This document shows positions 8,736 to 17,840 of a stretch of DNA of 28,678 bases, piece by piece. Made by a program: the position numbers and the translations under genes. Position 1 is the first letter of the stretch, and every line of letters starts with the position of its first letter. The notes below the pieces were generated by a model. The model was not told the origin of the DNA. It saw only the letters and a list, made by a program, of their open reading frames with translations, and ran no database searches. The stretch is from Arsenophonus sp046530935 (GTDB taxonomy: Bacteria; Pseudomonadota; Gammaproteobacteria; Enterobacterales; Enterobacteriaceae), in the NCBI GenBank assembly GCA_046530935.1, contig JBHEQW010000019.1, positions 1 to 28,678 on the forward strand, read 5' to 3'.

Positions 8736-8752
8736 CGGTATCCTATATACCG
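8736..8752 (-). terminator. weak hairpin after hflC
   Basis: CGGTAT and ATACCG form a 6-base stem with a 5-base loop four bases beyond the hflC stop on the minus strand. It is followed by ATCATTTAAAA with only a short T-run, so termination would be partial at best. Confidence 0.4.
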
Positions 8753-8756
8753 TTAT

Positions 8757-9752
8757 TTATTTAGTTGGTGCGCGCATATAACGGAAAAAATCAGTATCCG
8801 GGCTTAATACCATTACATCATCACCATTTTTACTAAAGCTTTTTTCATATGCCCGCAAACTACGAATGAAAGCATAAAAATCAGGATCTTGATTAAATGC
8901 ATCAGCAAATAGCTTAGTCGCCATTGCATCTCCTTCACCATGTAATCTCAATGCCGTGCGTTCAGCTTCTGCCAATGTTTCGGTTACGGTTTTATCTGCT
9001 GCCGCGCGGATCTTCACAGCCTCTTCTTGACCTTGAGAGCGATGCTGACGTGCTACAGCTTCTCGTTCCGCACGCATACGCTGATATATCGCTTCCGAAA
9101 CTTCACTTGGCAATTCAATACGTTTAATACGAACATCAACAACTTCAATTCCTAACGCAGCCATGCTATTTGGATTGACAACTTGCTGCAAGTTAGCCTT
9201 GATCTCTTTATCGAAACGGGCTGCTGCAGAAGCTATAGCCTGATCGGCATCTTTTGTTGCATCAGCATCTGAACCAGAACCTTTATTAAGTGCGTCACGG
9301 ACATCGATTGTCAAGTGCCCACGAGAATCAGTAATAATATCTTTTACATTCAAACGGCCAAATTCTGAACGAAGTCGATCGCTAAATTTACGCTTCAGCA
9401 AAGTTTCAGCTTGATAAGGATTACCGCCGCCGGTCGCAACATAGTAACGACTAAAATCAGTGATTCGCCATTTTAAATAAGAATCAACCATTAAATCTTT
9501 ATTTTCTCTAGTAAGATATCGATCTGCCTGAATATCCAATGTTTGAATGCGAACATCTAACATTTTTACCATTTCAATAAATGGTATTTTGAGATGCAAA
9601 CCTGGTTCAAAAATAATAGGTTTATTGTCACCATCACGTGCTACCTTACCAAACCGTAGAATTATTCCTCTTTCTGTCTGTTGAACGGTAAAAATTGACA
9701 TATACAACATAACTAACGTAGAAACAATAATAACAATCATTGATTTACGCAT
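8757..9752 (-). CDS. hflC: HflC, SPFH-family modulator of FtsH protease
   Basis: HflC assembles with HflK into a large periplasm-facing cage around the inner-membrane protease FtsH and tunes its activity. The protein has 331 residues (E. coli 334). Residues about 5-24 are a single membrane anchor, followed by the SPFH/band-7 domain starting FTVQQTERGIILRFGKV and then an Ala/Glu/Arg-rich coiled coil around RAEREAVARQHRSQGQEEAV. The characteristic end FFRYMRAPTK is present. Its start lies two bases after the hflK stop, and its Shine-Dalgarno (GGGAGA) is inside the last hflK codons, indicating translational coupling. Confidence 0.96.
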   Translation of the reverse strand: MRKSMIVIIVSTLVMLYMSIFTVQQTERGIILRFGKVARDGDNKPIIFEPGLHLKIPFIEMVKMLDVRIQTLDIQADRYLTRENKDLMVDSYLKWRITDFSRYYVATGGGNPYQAETLLKRKFSDRLRSEFGRLNVKDIITDSRGHLTIDVRDALNKGSGSDADATKDADQAIASAAARFDKEIKANLQQVVNPNSMAALGIEVVDVRIKRIELPSEVSEAIYQRMRAEREAVARQHRSQGQEEAVKIRAAADKTVTETLAEAERTALRLHGEGDAMATKLFADAFNQDPDFYAFIRSLRAYEKSFSKNGDDVMVLSPDTDFFRYMRAPTK

Positions 9753-9754
9753 GA

Positions 9755-10984
9755 TTATTGTCTCCCTGCCACACCAACTACCCTAGTTGAATTACTGCCC
9801 CTAGCATTATCTTGCCTTCCATAGTTATATGAATAAGGAGATTTAGTAGCAATATCTGATTGCTTAATAACTTTTGGTGGCGTTATTTTTTGTATATCTA
9901 CTGCTTTATTGTTGATTTTATTGGGTAGAAGTTGATCTAACGGCAACAGTAACATACTATTGCTCTTGTCGTTAACAATAACTTTACGTGTATTACCAAG
10001 TACTCGTTCCATTGTCTCAATATATAAACGCTCACGAGTAATTTGAGGAGCTGCTCGATATTCCGGTAACATTTTAGAAAAACTAGCTACTTCACCCTCA
10101 GCCTTAAAAACCACACTTGTCTTATAAGCTGTTGCTTCTTCAATTAGTTTTTGCGCATTACCTTTTGCTAATGGTAGGACTTCATTGCGATAAGCTTGTG
10201 CTTCACGAATAGTCTTTTGTTCTTCTTCTCGTGCTGCAATAACATCATCAAATGCTGCTTTAACTGCTTCTGGTGGTCGAGCAGCCTGAAAGTTAACGTC
10301 TAATATTGTTATACCAGTATTATAAGACCTTATCGTATTTTCTAACTCTTTTTGTGTTTCATCACGGATAAAGGCACGTTTTGTGGTTAAGACCTGTTCC
10401 ATCGCTGATTGACCAATAATTCCACGTACTGCGCTATCTATTGCCTGATGTAAACTGTTATCCGGATTAGTGACATTAAATAAATATTGAACTGGATCGG
10501 TTACTCGATACTGGACGTTCATTTCTACTTGAATAACATTTTCATCCGAAGTTAACATCATACCATTAGTCGCTTGTTCACGTATACTTTCAACATTAAC
10601 TGGAATAACTTTTTCAATAAAAGTTGGTTTCCAACTTAAGCCAGGTTCAACAGTATGACTATATTTGCCAAAACGAAAAACAACGCCACGATCACTCTCT
10701 TTTATCGTATAAAAACCACTTGCAGCTAAAACAATAACAATTGCTGCAATAATAAATATAATAAAACGACCGTTTATGTTAAGGGCATTTTGATTACTCG
10801 GACTATTTCTGCCTTTATTATTTTTACCTAAACTAGCAAGTTTACGACTTAGCTTGTTGAACAGATCGTCAAGATAAGTTGTTCCCTTTTTTCGATTACC
10901 TTTATTACCACTGGAGTTGCCGCTATTGCTGCTTCCCCACGGGTCGCGGTCCTGTCCGTTATTACCGGGCTGATTCCACGCCAT
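9755..10984 (-). CDS. hflK: HflK, SPFH-family modulator of FtsH protease
   Basis: HflK partners HflC in the FtsH-associated membrane cage. I place the start at the ATG at 10984, giving 409 residues (E. coli 419): it opens MAWNQPGNNGQDRDPWGSS, identical in style to E. coli, and has GGAGGAG 8 bases upstream. The frame remains open a further 53 codons upstream, but that stretch is the fossil 3' end of hflX in another frame. A hydrophilic Gly/Asn/Ser-rich cytoplasmic segment precedes one membrane span (about 74-92), then the band-7 domain (IKESDRGVVFRFGKY) and a long coiled coil rich in Glu and Arg. The C terminus is Asn/Ser-rich and probably disordered. Confidence 0.96.
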   Translation of the reverse strand: MAWNQPGNNGQDRDPWGSSNSGNSSGNKGNRKKGTTYLDDLFNKLSRKLASLGKNNKGRNSPSNQNALNINGRFIIFIIAAIVIVLAASGFYTIKESDRGVVFRFGKYSHTVEPGLSWKPTFIEKVIPVNVESIREQATNGMMLTSDENVIQVEMNVQYRVTDPVQYLFNVTNPDNSLHQAIDSAVRGIIGQSAMEQVLTTKRAFIRDETQKELENTIRSYNTGITILDVNFQAARPPEAVKAAFDDVIAAREEEQKTIREAQAYRNEVLPLAKGNAQKLIEEATAYKTSVVFKAEGEVASFSKMLPEYRAAPQITRERLYIETMERVLGNTRKVIVNDKSNSMLLLPLDQLLPNKINNKAVDIQKITPPKVIKQSDIATKSPYSYNYGRQDNARGSNSTRVVGVAGRQ

Positions 10985-11094
10985 GTTATAGCTCCTCCAT
11001 TCGTTATAATTGGTTTTATGGCTATAAAAGAGCAAAATATATACTCTTAATTTATTCAATTTATTGCCATATTTAATGTGTTGACTTAACAAGT

Positions 11095-12385
11095 TACCAA
11101 AGTAAAGGTTGTTTTTATTTACAAAGTAGTTGCTAGCCAACAACGGGCAGCTTCAATTCAAGCATGATACTCCTGCCGCCATCTTTATCCATTTTTTTTC
11201 ATATTCCATTGCCTTAAGTTGATAAAACCGAGCACGCAAACGACCAGCTTTCTGCCTGTAAACAAAATTCATAGTGTGCAAGTTCATCAAAAAGACGTTT
11301 TTGTTAGCGCTTGTAATAATAAGATTCCTTTACTTATTTGAGTTGAAAGGCAAACTAAAATAAAGACATTATTCTTATCACGATCAATACTGTGAATAAA
11401 AAACCATTAAGATGTTAATCTTATTCATGATTAACAACTAATAAATTTCATAATTTTTAAATTATTTCTAATATACTTTCAACTGTTTGAATATTTATTC
11501 CATATGGGTATCTGAAGCATCAACAACATGTAATAACACAAACTAGCTTCATGTGTATTCTACAATGTTGATTTAAATGCAGCGAGAATATTGTGAGGAA
11601 AATGGTGAATAAATCTACAGTATTAGCCAAGACTATCACTCCAACATCATCTATATTGATACGTAGTAATGTGGTATCATAACGTCGCAAATAATTGATC
11701 TGTTGACCATACACTTAAAAATTTGTAATTTGATTAAATAGACTAGATTTACCTGTATTAGTGTAACTTATCAATAATATCCTGAAAAATATTTATTTTA
11801 TTTCTAATTTTCTACTCTGCTTTCTCTCATTTTTTAACCTTAGGCATCTAAGAAAGAATTTGTAGAATTTTACATAGAAATAATCGACGATCCATTTCAA
11901 GTTGTGGTAGAAATAGGTCTACATATGCCAATCCAACATTTCCTTTCTGTTATTTAAGATGAATCCAGCCACGACGGCCAAACATGTAAACTATACCTTA
12001 AATTAGCTAATTCAACTTAAAGCTTATCTTCATGTGTACTTGTATGATATAGAAAATATATCTAAGATTAAATCTGTATGATCAATAACTCAACACTGAT
12101 ATAATCACTAAATATTTATTTACTAGCTGAGATTTAAAGTATGCTAAGATGCATTGCATCAGCATTACTGATTTTAATAGTTTCTGCAATTTCTTCTGCT
12201 TTTGCTCCATAACCAAAAAAAATATTTAGCCTTCTGTGATTTGCTATTACCTATAATTATTCGTGCTGGCTTCTAATTCCAGTAGATAACTAATGATTTA
12301 AATTCAATTAGGTGTTCAGTTTTTTTATAAAAATGCACAAGAATACTTAAAATTCTACATCTTCATCTCTATCAAATAAAAGCAT
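11095..12385 (-). pseudogene. hflX: hflX fossil (ribosome-associated GTPase)
   Basis: The 1.3 kb between hfq and hflK, where enterobacteria carry hflX, is a decayed hflX on the same strand. From the ATG at 12385, FDRDEDVE matches FDRYEAGE. The P-loop region reads SYTNTGKSSLFNQIT (compare GYTNAGKSTLFNRIT) near 11730-11770, then DTTLLRINIDDVGVIVLANTV (split by a frameshift) matches DPTLRRIDVADVGETVLADTV near 11610-11670. Near 11220-11270 GRLRARFYQL matches GRLRSRFYQL, and PVVG then QLLCK matches the PIVDWRRLCK end. Stops and frameshifts are frequent. HflX splits stalled 100S or antibiotic-arrested ribosomes; its loss leaves hflKC as a separate two-gene unit. No other gene is seen here. Confidence 0.93.
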
Positions 12386-12433
12386 AACTCCTTAGAGTTA
12401 AACAATATTAAACAGGTAAAATAATTAACTAAA

Positions 12434-12733
12434 TTATTCAGTTGCATTACTTTCATGTGGAACTACCACATTACATGTATTGTAATTACTTAAGCCTGCA
12501 TTACCACCTTGATTTGGATGGTGAGATACCTGACGAGAAGGTACTACAGTAGAAATAGCATGCTTATATACCATTTGGCTAACTACTGTATTTTTTAGTA
12601 AAATAACAAATTGATCAAATGATTCTATTTGACCTTGTAATTTGATACCATTGATCAAATAAATAGAAACCGGAACCCTTTCACGACGTAACGCATTTAG
12701 GAACGGATCTTGCAGAGATTGCCCTTTAGCCAT
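12434..12733 (-). CDS. hfq: RNA chaperone Hfq
   Basis: Hfq is a homohexameric Sm-like ring that pairs small RNAs with mRNAs. The 99 residues open MAKGQSLQDPFLNALRRERV, as in E. coli, with Sm1 (VSIYLINGIKLQGQIESFDQ) and Sm2 (VYKHAISTVVPSR). Proximal-face residues Gln8, Phe42 and the Lys-His of YKH, and distal-face Tyr25, are conserved, as are the rim arginines (RRER). One oddity: an extra Val is inserted in KNTVVSQMVYKH (E. coli KNTVSQMVYKH), in the turn before the Sm2 strand, shifting the YKH pair to 57-58. The C-terminal tail (about 35 residues) is polar and low in conservation. AAGGAAAATAGAG precedes the ATG. It lies 112 bases after miaA. Confidence 0.97.
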   Translation of the reverse strand: MAKGQSLQDPFLNALRRERVPVSIYLINGIKLQGQIESFDQFVILLKNTVVSQMVYKHAISTVVPSRQVSHHPNQGGNAGLSNYNTCNVVVPHESNATE

Positions 12734-12845
12734 TCTCTATTTTCCTTATTTTGCTGTTTTTAACTAAAAATCTTTATACTTCAAAAAAATTAACTATACA
12801 AAATGTGGTTTTAGTTTTAGTATTAATTTTACATAAATAGCAAAC

Positions 12846-13787
12846 CTATGTACCAATAACATGCAATATTGTGTTAAGAATTCCCTTAACATTATTCATA
12901 TCTAGTCTATGCACGTTTTTCCAACCTCTTAACCATGTAATTTGACGTTTAGCCAATTGACGTGTTGCACATATGCCATGATAAACCATTTCATCATAGC
13001 TGATTTCAGCAGATAAATATGACCACATCTGACGATAACCAACAGAACGAATAGCAGGAAGATCTACATAGAGATCTCCTCTACTATAAAGAGCCATAAC
13101 CTCATCCTCAAAACCAGTCTTCAACATTTGTAGAAAACGCATCTCGATACGTTGGTGGAGAATTTTACGATTCTGTGGTAAAATTGCAAACTGCAACACA
13201 TTATAAGGTAATTCTACTTCTACAATTTCAGTTAATTCTGTAAGGGTTTTTCCGGAAACTAAAAAAACCTCTAAGGCACGAGACAATCGTTGAAGATCAT
13301 TAGGATGTATTCGACATGCTGATATAGGATCAACCTCTTGCAAACGTTTGTGAATTACCCCCAACCCAAATTGTTTTGCTTGCCTTTTAATTTCTTCCCG
13401 AATTGTAACATCAGCTGAAGGTAATGATGAAAACCCATCTAGCAATGCTTTAAAATATAGCATACTTCCTCCAACGAGTAATGGAATATGGCCTGATGCG
13501 ACAATTTTTTTCATTTCTAATAAAGCATCACGGCGAAAATCTACTACAGAATAAGACTGTAAAGGATCTAAAATATCAATCAATCGGTGTGGATAAATTT
13601 GTTGTTCTTCCAGAGTTGGTTTCGCTGTTCCTATATCCATGCCGCGATAAATTAAAGCAGAATCTACACTAATTATTTCAACTGGTAATTTTTCACACAA
13701 TGCCATTGCTAATGCTGTCTTTCCTGACGCTGTTGGACCCATTATAAAAATCGCTTGTGGGTTATGTTGAAAAATTTGTTTACCCAT
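12846..13787 (-). CDS. miaA: tRNA dimethylallyltransferase
   Basis: MiaA attaches a dimethylallyl group to N6 of A37 in tRNAs reading codons that start with U, the first step toward ms2i6A, supporting frame maintenance. The protein is 313 residues (E. coli 316). The P-loop GPTASGKT is at residues 17-24, followed by the substrate-contact stretch SVDSALIYRGMDIGTAKPT and PHRLIDILDP. The C-terminal third has the tRNA-binding GYRQMW motif and RQLAKRQITWLRGW. Its ATG overlaps the end of mutL by eight bases, as expected for a translationally coupled operon. Confidence 0.97.
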   Translation of the reverse strand: MGKQIFQHNPQAIFIMGPTASGKTALAMALCEKLPVEIISVDSALIYRGMDIGTAKPTLEEQQIYPHRLIDILDPLQSYSVVDFRRDALLEMKKIVASGHIPLLVGGSMLYFKALLDGFSSLPSADVTIREEIKRQAKQFGLGVIHKRLQEVDPISACRIHPNDLQRLSRALEVFLVSGKTLTELTEIVEVELPYNVLQFAILPQNRKILHQRIEMRFLQMLKTGFEDEVMALYSRGDLYVDLPAIRSVGYRQMWSYLSAEISYDEMVYHGICATRQLAKRQITWLRGWKNVHRLDMNNVKGILNTILHVIGT

Positions 13788-15732
13788 GAGTTAAAGCTGT
13801 TATTACCGATTCAAAATCAATTAGTTGTAGTAATGTTTTTGGTGGTTCTTTAATTAATTCAGGATAAGCCAGCTCAAGATCTTCTAATAACTCTGACCCT
13901 TGTGCAACTGTCCACACTTGTTTTTCATTTACTAAATGATCTGCTAACCAAACAACTAACTCTTTAAGCTGACAAGAAGTATTATGAGCAAGATATTTCA
14001 ATAGTTTTGGAAATAATTCATGTAAATTTTGCGATCTTAAAGGACAACAGGTAGCACTAATCGTTGCTTTATTATTAGAAATGTTGATCTCAAAACCTAA
14101 AGTATTTAATAGTGCATTTACTCGATAAAAAGTTTCAATTTCCTTTTCTGTTAATGTTATGTTTATTGGTATCAGTAAAGGTTGAGATTTTAATCCTTTA
14201 TCAGTAGGAATTAATTGACTTTGTTTTAAATATCGCTCAGCTTCCGATAATGATAGCAAACCTATTCCAAATGATAATTCAATAAATGCAAAATTTTTAG
14301 AATAAATTGTTAGTATTTTACCAAAAATATAATTTTTATTATTTTTTTTTGCAACAAGCGATTTTACTGCTATTTTCTCGGTTTTTATCGTGTTTCGCTC
14401 TGGCTCTGGAAAAAATAGGATTTTTTCTTGTGTATTATATGATTCATTTTGAATTAATTGCTGATAAAGCTCATCCTCTTTTTTATTATGAATTTTTTTA
14501 GTTGTTGTCGAATTATTGCAGGCAGAGAATACTATTGTTTCAGATGGTGAAATTTTGCTGTTTGCATTTGATTCTGTTATTACTTGCGCTTTTTGTTCTT
14601 CAATAACTAAATGCGGCTTTAAATCATTTGAAGCAAAAAAATTTTCATATGTGGCTAACCGATTTTGTAATTCTAAAGAAGAATCAGTTTCCTGTTTTGA
14701 ACTAACAGTGCCTTGATTAAATTGTTTTTTATTTTGTTTGGTTAGTAGTGCTGTGTTCACGGCCTGATAGATAAAATCATGAACCAATCTCGCTTGATGA
14801 AAACGGACTTCCTGTTTGGTTGGATGAACATTAACATCAAGCTGATGAGGATCAATTGTTAAATAAAATACATAAGCAACTTGCTGTTCTTGTTGCAGAT
14901 TATCGTCATAGGCTTGACGAATTGCATGATTGATTAGTCGATCGCGCATTATGCGCCCATTAACATAACAATATTGGATTTCAGCTGCCTTACCTAAATA
15001 AGGATTAGTTATCCAGCCTTTAATGGCTAAATCGCTATGTTGCCAATATAATTTAAGTGCATTTTGTACAAAAGTTCTACCACAAATAGTAGCTAAACGT
15101 CGTTCGTATTGCTCTTCACTATTAATCGCACGATACTGGCGAACTAATTTACCATTATGGTGCAAATTGATTTCAACATCAAAACGCGCTAAAGCTATTT
15201 TACGTACTACCTTATCAATATGGCTAAATTCGGTTTTTTCTGTACATAAAAATTTACGTCGAGCAGGCCTATTATAAAACAGATCAAGAACTTCAACTGT
15301 TGTTCCTATTGGGTGAGCAGCAGGTTTTAGAGTGACATTCATCTCAGACCCTTCAACATAAGCTTGCCAGGCTTCTGTCTGTGTCTCGATACGTGAAGTT
15401 AGTATTAAACGAGAAACAGAACTAATACTGGCAAGTGCTTCTCCTCTAAATCCCATACTCATAATGGCAGCAAGATCTTCTAGCGTTGCTATTTTACTAG
15501 TAGCATGTTGTTTCAAGGCTAATGTTAAATCTTCTTTGGCAATACCACTACCATTGTCATGTATGCGGATAAGTTTTGCTCCACCATGTTCAATTTCAAT
15601 ATCAATACGGCTGGCGCCAGCATCAAGACTATTTTCAAGTAACTCTTTTACAACCGATAATGGACGTTCAACAACTTCACCTGCAGCAATTTGATTAGCT
15701 AACTGAGGAGAAAGAATTTGTATTGCTGACAT
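13780..15732 (-). CDS. mutL: DNA mismatch repair protein MutL
   Basis: MutL is the ATPase linking MutS mismatch recognition to MutH incision and UvrD unwinding. I prefer the ATG at 15732 (MSAIQILSPQLANQIAAGEV), with AGAGGTC just upstream, over one five codons earlier; this gives 650 residues (E. coli 615). The GHKL ATPase motifs are intact: Glu30 and Asn34 in KELLENSLDAG, DNGSGI at 59-64, and GFRGEAL at 94-100. The transducer domain carries VNGRIMRDRLI and LDVNVHPTKQEVRF. An Asn/Lys/Ser-rich linker, longer than usual, leads to the C-terminal dimerisation domain (about 460-650). The enterobacterial-type C domain lacks an endonuclease DQHA motif. Retention suggests mismatch repair may still work, but mutS and mutH are outside the window. 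Confidence 0.97.
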   Translation of the reverse strand: MSAIQILSPQLANQIAAGEVVERPLSVVKELLENSLDAGASRIDIEIEHGGAKLIRIHDNGSGIAKEDLTLALKQHATSKIATLEDLAAIMSMGFRGEALASISSVSRLILTSRIETQTEAWQAYVEGSEMNVTLKPAAHPIGTTVEVLDLFYNRPARRKFLCTEKTEFSHIDKVVRKIALARFDVEINLHHNGKLVRQYRAINSEEQYERRLATICGRTFVQNALKLYWQHSDLAIKGWITNPYLGKAAEIQYCYVNGRIMRDRLINHAIRQAYDDNLQQEQQVAYVFYLTIDPHQLDVNVHPTKQEVRFHQARLVHDFIYQAVNTALLTKQNKKQFNQGTVSSKQETDSSLELQNRLATYENFFASNDLKPHLVIEEQKAQVITESNANSKISPSETIVFSACNNSTTTKKIHNKKEDELYQQLIQNESYNTQEKILFFPEPERNTIKTEKIAVKSLVAKKNNKNYIFGKILTIYSKNFAFIELSFGIGLLSLSEAERYLKQSQLIPTDKGLKSQPLLIPINITLTEKEIETFYRVNALLNTLGFEINISNNKATISATCCPLRSQNLHELFPKLLKYLAHNTSCQLKELVVWLADHLVNEKQVWTVAQGSELLEDLELAYPELIKEPPKTLLQLIDFESVITALTHG

Positions 15733-15753
15733 AATGACCTCTACCATATTTCA

Positions 15754-17046
15754 TTATTTTGGTGCTTCTTGTAATGGATATTGGATAAAATAATTGCGTA
15801 ATCCTTGATGAATAGCTATTGCCAAACTTTCCTGATAATCATTGGAAACTAACAGGCGTTCTTCGGAAAGATTACTAATAAAACCTGTTTCCAGAAGAAT
15901 AGATGGAATGTCTGGGGAACGAAGTACACCAAGACTGGCATATTTTGGATCATATTTATGGACATTAGTAATTTTACTTAATTCTTTCAGTACTTTTACA
16001 GCGATAGCATAACCTACACGCTGGGAATTGCTAAATTGTAAATCTAAAACAGCTTGGCTGAGATAAGGATCTGCACCATTTGCTAATGCATTACCTGCGC
16101 CACCTAATAATTCAGATTGCTTTTCATGTTGCTCGAGCCAATTACCCAATTCACTACTCGCTCTTCGATTGGAAAGCACCCAAACAGAAGCACCTTTGGC
16201 ACGATTATTAGCTGCTGCATCAGCATGAATTGAAACTAACATATCAGCTGTTTTTTGTCGCGCTACTTCTGAACGACCAGCTACAGAAATAAAATAATCT
16301 CCATTGCGGGTCATCACTGGCTTGAACATTAGATCCCTATTTAAATGGTTCTCTAATTTATTCCCGATACTCATTGTTATATTTTTTTCATGATGACCAT
16401 TTTGCCCAATTGCACCTGAATCTTTACCACCATGTCCGGCATCAATAGCCACGATAACTTGCCGAGCACCTTTAGATAATTTTTTATATATTGATGGAGC
16501 TGGATAGTAATTCGCTAATTTTTTCTTAGATACTGAATTCAGTGATGACAATTTATTTCTTACTTCAATAGATGACTGAGATATCTGAGGGTGTGATGGC
16601 TCCATATCTTGACTATTCTTTAAGGTAAAAACTATTTGATAGTGATGATTTATTTGTTCAACAACTGCACTTGCTTGCATTGCATTTCTCAATTCAATAA
16701 CAATCCGTTGGTACTGACTATTAAGTGGCTTACTAGTACGAATCCCTTTAAGTGAATTGTTTTTTATAAACTTCATTGGTAATCCAGATATCTGATCAGA
16801 TTGATAAAAATCAACAATTAAACGCTCAGGTTCATGAAGCGAAAAAAACCGATACTCTGGATTACCTCCAGTAAAGTATAAAGTAACTTTTGCATCTGAT
16901 AAATTATTATTGACGTAAATATTGGATAAAGTTGCAGCCGCTGCATTAGACAACAATAAGTTGCTAATTAATATAATTGTCATTAATAAAAGGAATAGAT
17001 GAGTTTTCCATCTTTTTATTATATTAATTATCAAAGTCGTTATCAT
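15754..17046 (-). CDS. amiB: N-acetylmuramoyl-L-alanine amidase AmiB
   Basis: AmiB cleaves the amide bond between N-acetylmuramic acid and the peptide stem to split septal peptidoglycan; in E. coli it is activated by EnvC. The 430 residues (E. coli 445) start with a signal peptide: basic N-terminus, hydrophobic core at about 17-33, then a likely cut after SNAAA. An AMIN domain follows (about 40-145), then a low-complexity linker and the Amidase_3 zinc domain from VIVAIDAGHGG. Zinc and catalytic residues His205, Glu220, His274 and Glu386 (LLETGFISN) are visible. No LysM repeat is seen at the C terminus. AGGAATACTAATC precedes the ATG. It lies 14 bases after tsaE and 21 before mutL. Confidence 0.96.
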   Translation of the reverse strand: MITTLIINIIKRWKTHLFLLLMTIILISNLLLSNAAAATLSNIYVNNNLSDAKVTLYFTGGNPEYRFFSLHEPERLIVDFYQSDQISGLPMKFIKNNSLKGIRTSKPLNSQYQRIVIELRNAMQASAVVEQINHHYQIVFTLKNSQDMEPSHPQISQSSIEVRNKLSSLNSVSKKKLANYYPAPSIYKKLSKGARQVIVAIDAGHGGKDSGAIGQNGHHEKNITMSIGNKLENHLNRDLMFKPVMTRNGDYFISVAGRSEVARQKTADMLVSIHADAAANNRAKGASVWVLSNRRASSELGNWLEQHEKQSELLGGAGNALANGADPYLSQAVLDLQFSNSQRVGYAIAVKVLKELSKITNVHKYDPKYASLGVLRSPDIPSILLETGFISNLSEERLLVSNDYQESLAIAIHQGLRNYFIQYPLQEAPK

Positions 17047-17060
17047 GATTAGTATTCCTA

Positions 17061-17519
17061 TTATGATAATTTTTCTAATAACATTTCCCCATGTGTTGAT
17101 AACGCGACAAGTCGTACTTCTCTTCTATTATTATCATATGATAGATAGAGTTCAAGATCAGCGAATGGTAACATCCCTTCGCCTTTCTTTGGCCACTCTA
17201 CCAAACATATAGCCTGCGAATCAAAATAGTCACGAATACCAATAAACTCAAGTTCTTGAGGGTCAGTTAAGTGATATAAATCAAAATGGTAAACTGAATT
17301 ATGAGTCAGTAAATACGGTTCAACTAAAGTGTAAGTTGGGCTTTTTACATGTCCTTGATAACCTAACCCTTGCAAAAAACCGCGACAAAAAGTTGTTTTT
17401 CCAGCACCTAAGTCTCCATATAAATAAAGAATAAAACCTTGTTTACAAAAATGAGCTAAACGATGCCCTAAATCTATTGTCGCTTTTTTATTAGCAAGCA
17501 AGAATATAAGTTCTTTCAT
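17061..17519 (-). CDS. tsaE: tRNA t6A synthesis ATPase TsaE
   Basis: TsaE works with TsaB and TsaD in the universal threonylcarbamoyladenosine (t6A37) modification of ANN-decoding tRNAs; it regulates the complex by ATP hydrolysis. The protein has 152 residues (E. coli 153). The Walker A motif GDLGAGKT is at residues 35-42, followed by SPTYTLVEPY, the HFDLYHL segment with Asp80, and the LVEWP motif with Glu108 and Trp109. No strong Shine-Dalgarno lies ahead of the ATG. In enterobacteria it is co-transcribed with nnr upstream; here nnr is gone and decayed sequence takes its place, so this gene must now head the tsaE-amiB-mutL-miaA-hfq transcription unit. Confidence 0.96.
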   Translation of the reverse strand: MKELIFLLANKKATIDLGHRLAHFCKQGFILYLYGDLGAGKTTFCRGFLQGLGYQGHVKSPTYTLVEPYLLTHNSVYHFDLYHLTDPQELEFIGIRDYFDSQAICLVEWPKKGEGMLPFADLELYLSYDNNRREVRLVALSTHGEMLLEKLS

Positions 17520-17840
17520 GTGAAAATATTGCTACTTTTTATAATTTTTTATCTGATAATTTAAATTAATAATCATATATCAATAATTACTATTATTTGC
17601 CACGAATAGTATAGCGATATTTAATCCTATTTTAGGATATCTTAGCACAAAGATTATTACTTTGTTGGCAAAACGAATTACATTTATTTCTGGTGTATGA
17701 TGCTTCGGAGATGTTGCAGCATCTATTGCTGATTGATTTTTGTGTATAATTTTAACAAAAGAGAGATGATATTTCATGAAAAGTGTATTCTTATAAGTAT
17801 TCGTAAAATTAAATATTACCTGCAATTTATTGAATAAACC

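Noticed and set aside
8575..8756. yjeT remnant between hflC and purA
   Set aside because: No stretch resembling the small YjeT membrane protein can be read in the minus-strand frames.
10985..11143. 53-codon upstream extension of hflK
   Set aside because: It corresponds to the decayed 3' end of hflX in another frame; the start at 10984 has a strong GGAGGAG and matches the E. coli N-terminus.
11520..11714. 64-codon open frame on the minus strand as an independent small gene
   Set aside because: Its sequence is an internal fragment of the hflX fossil (the switch region around DDVG).
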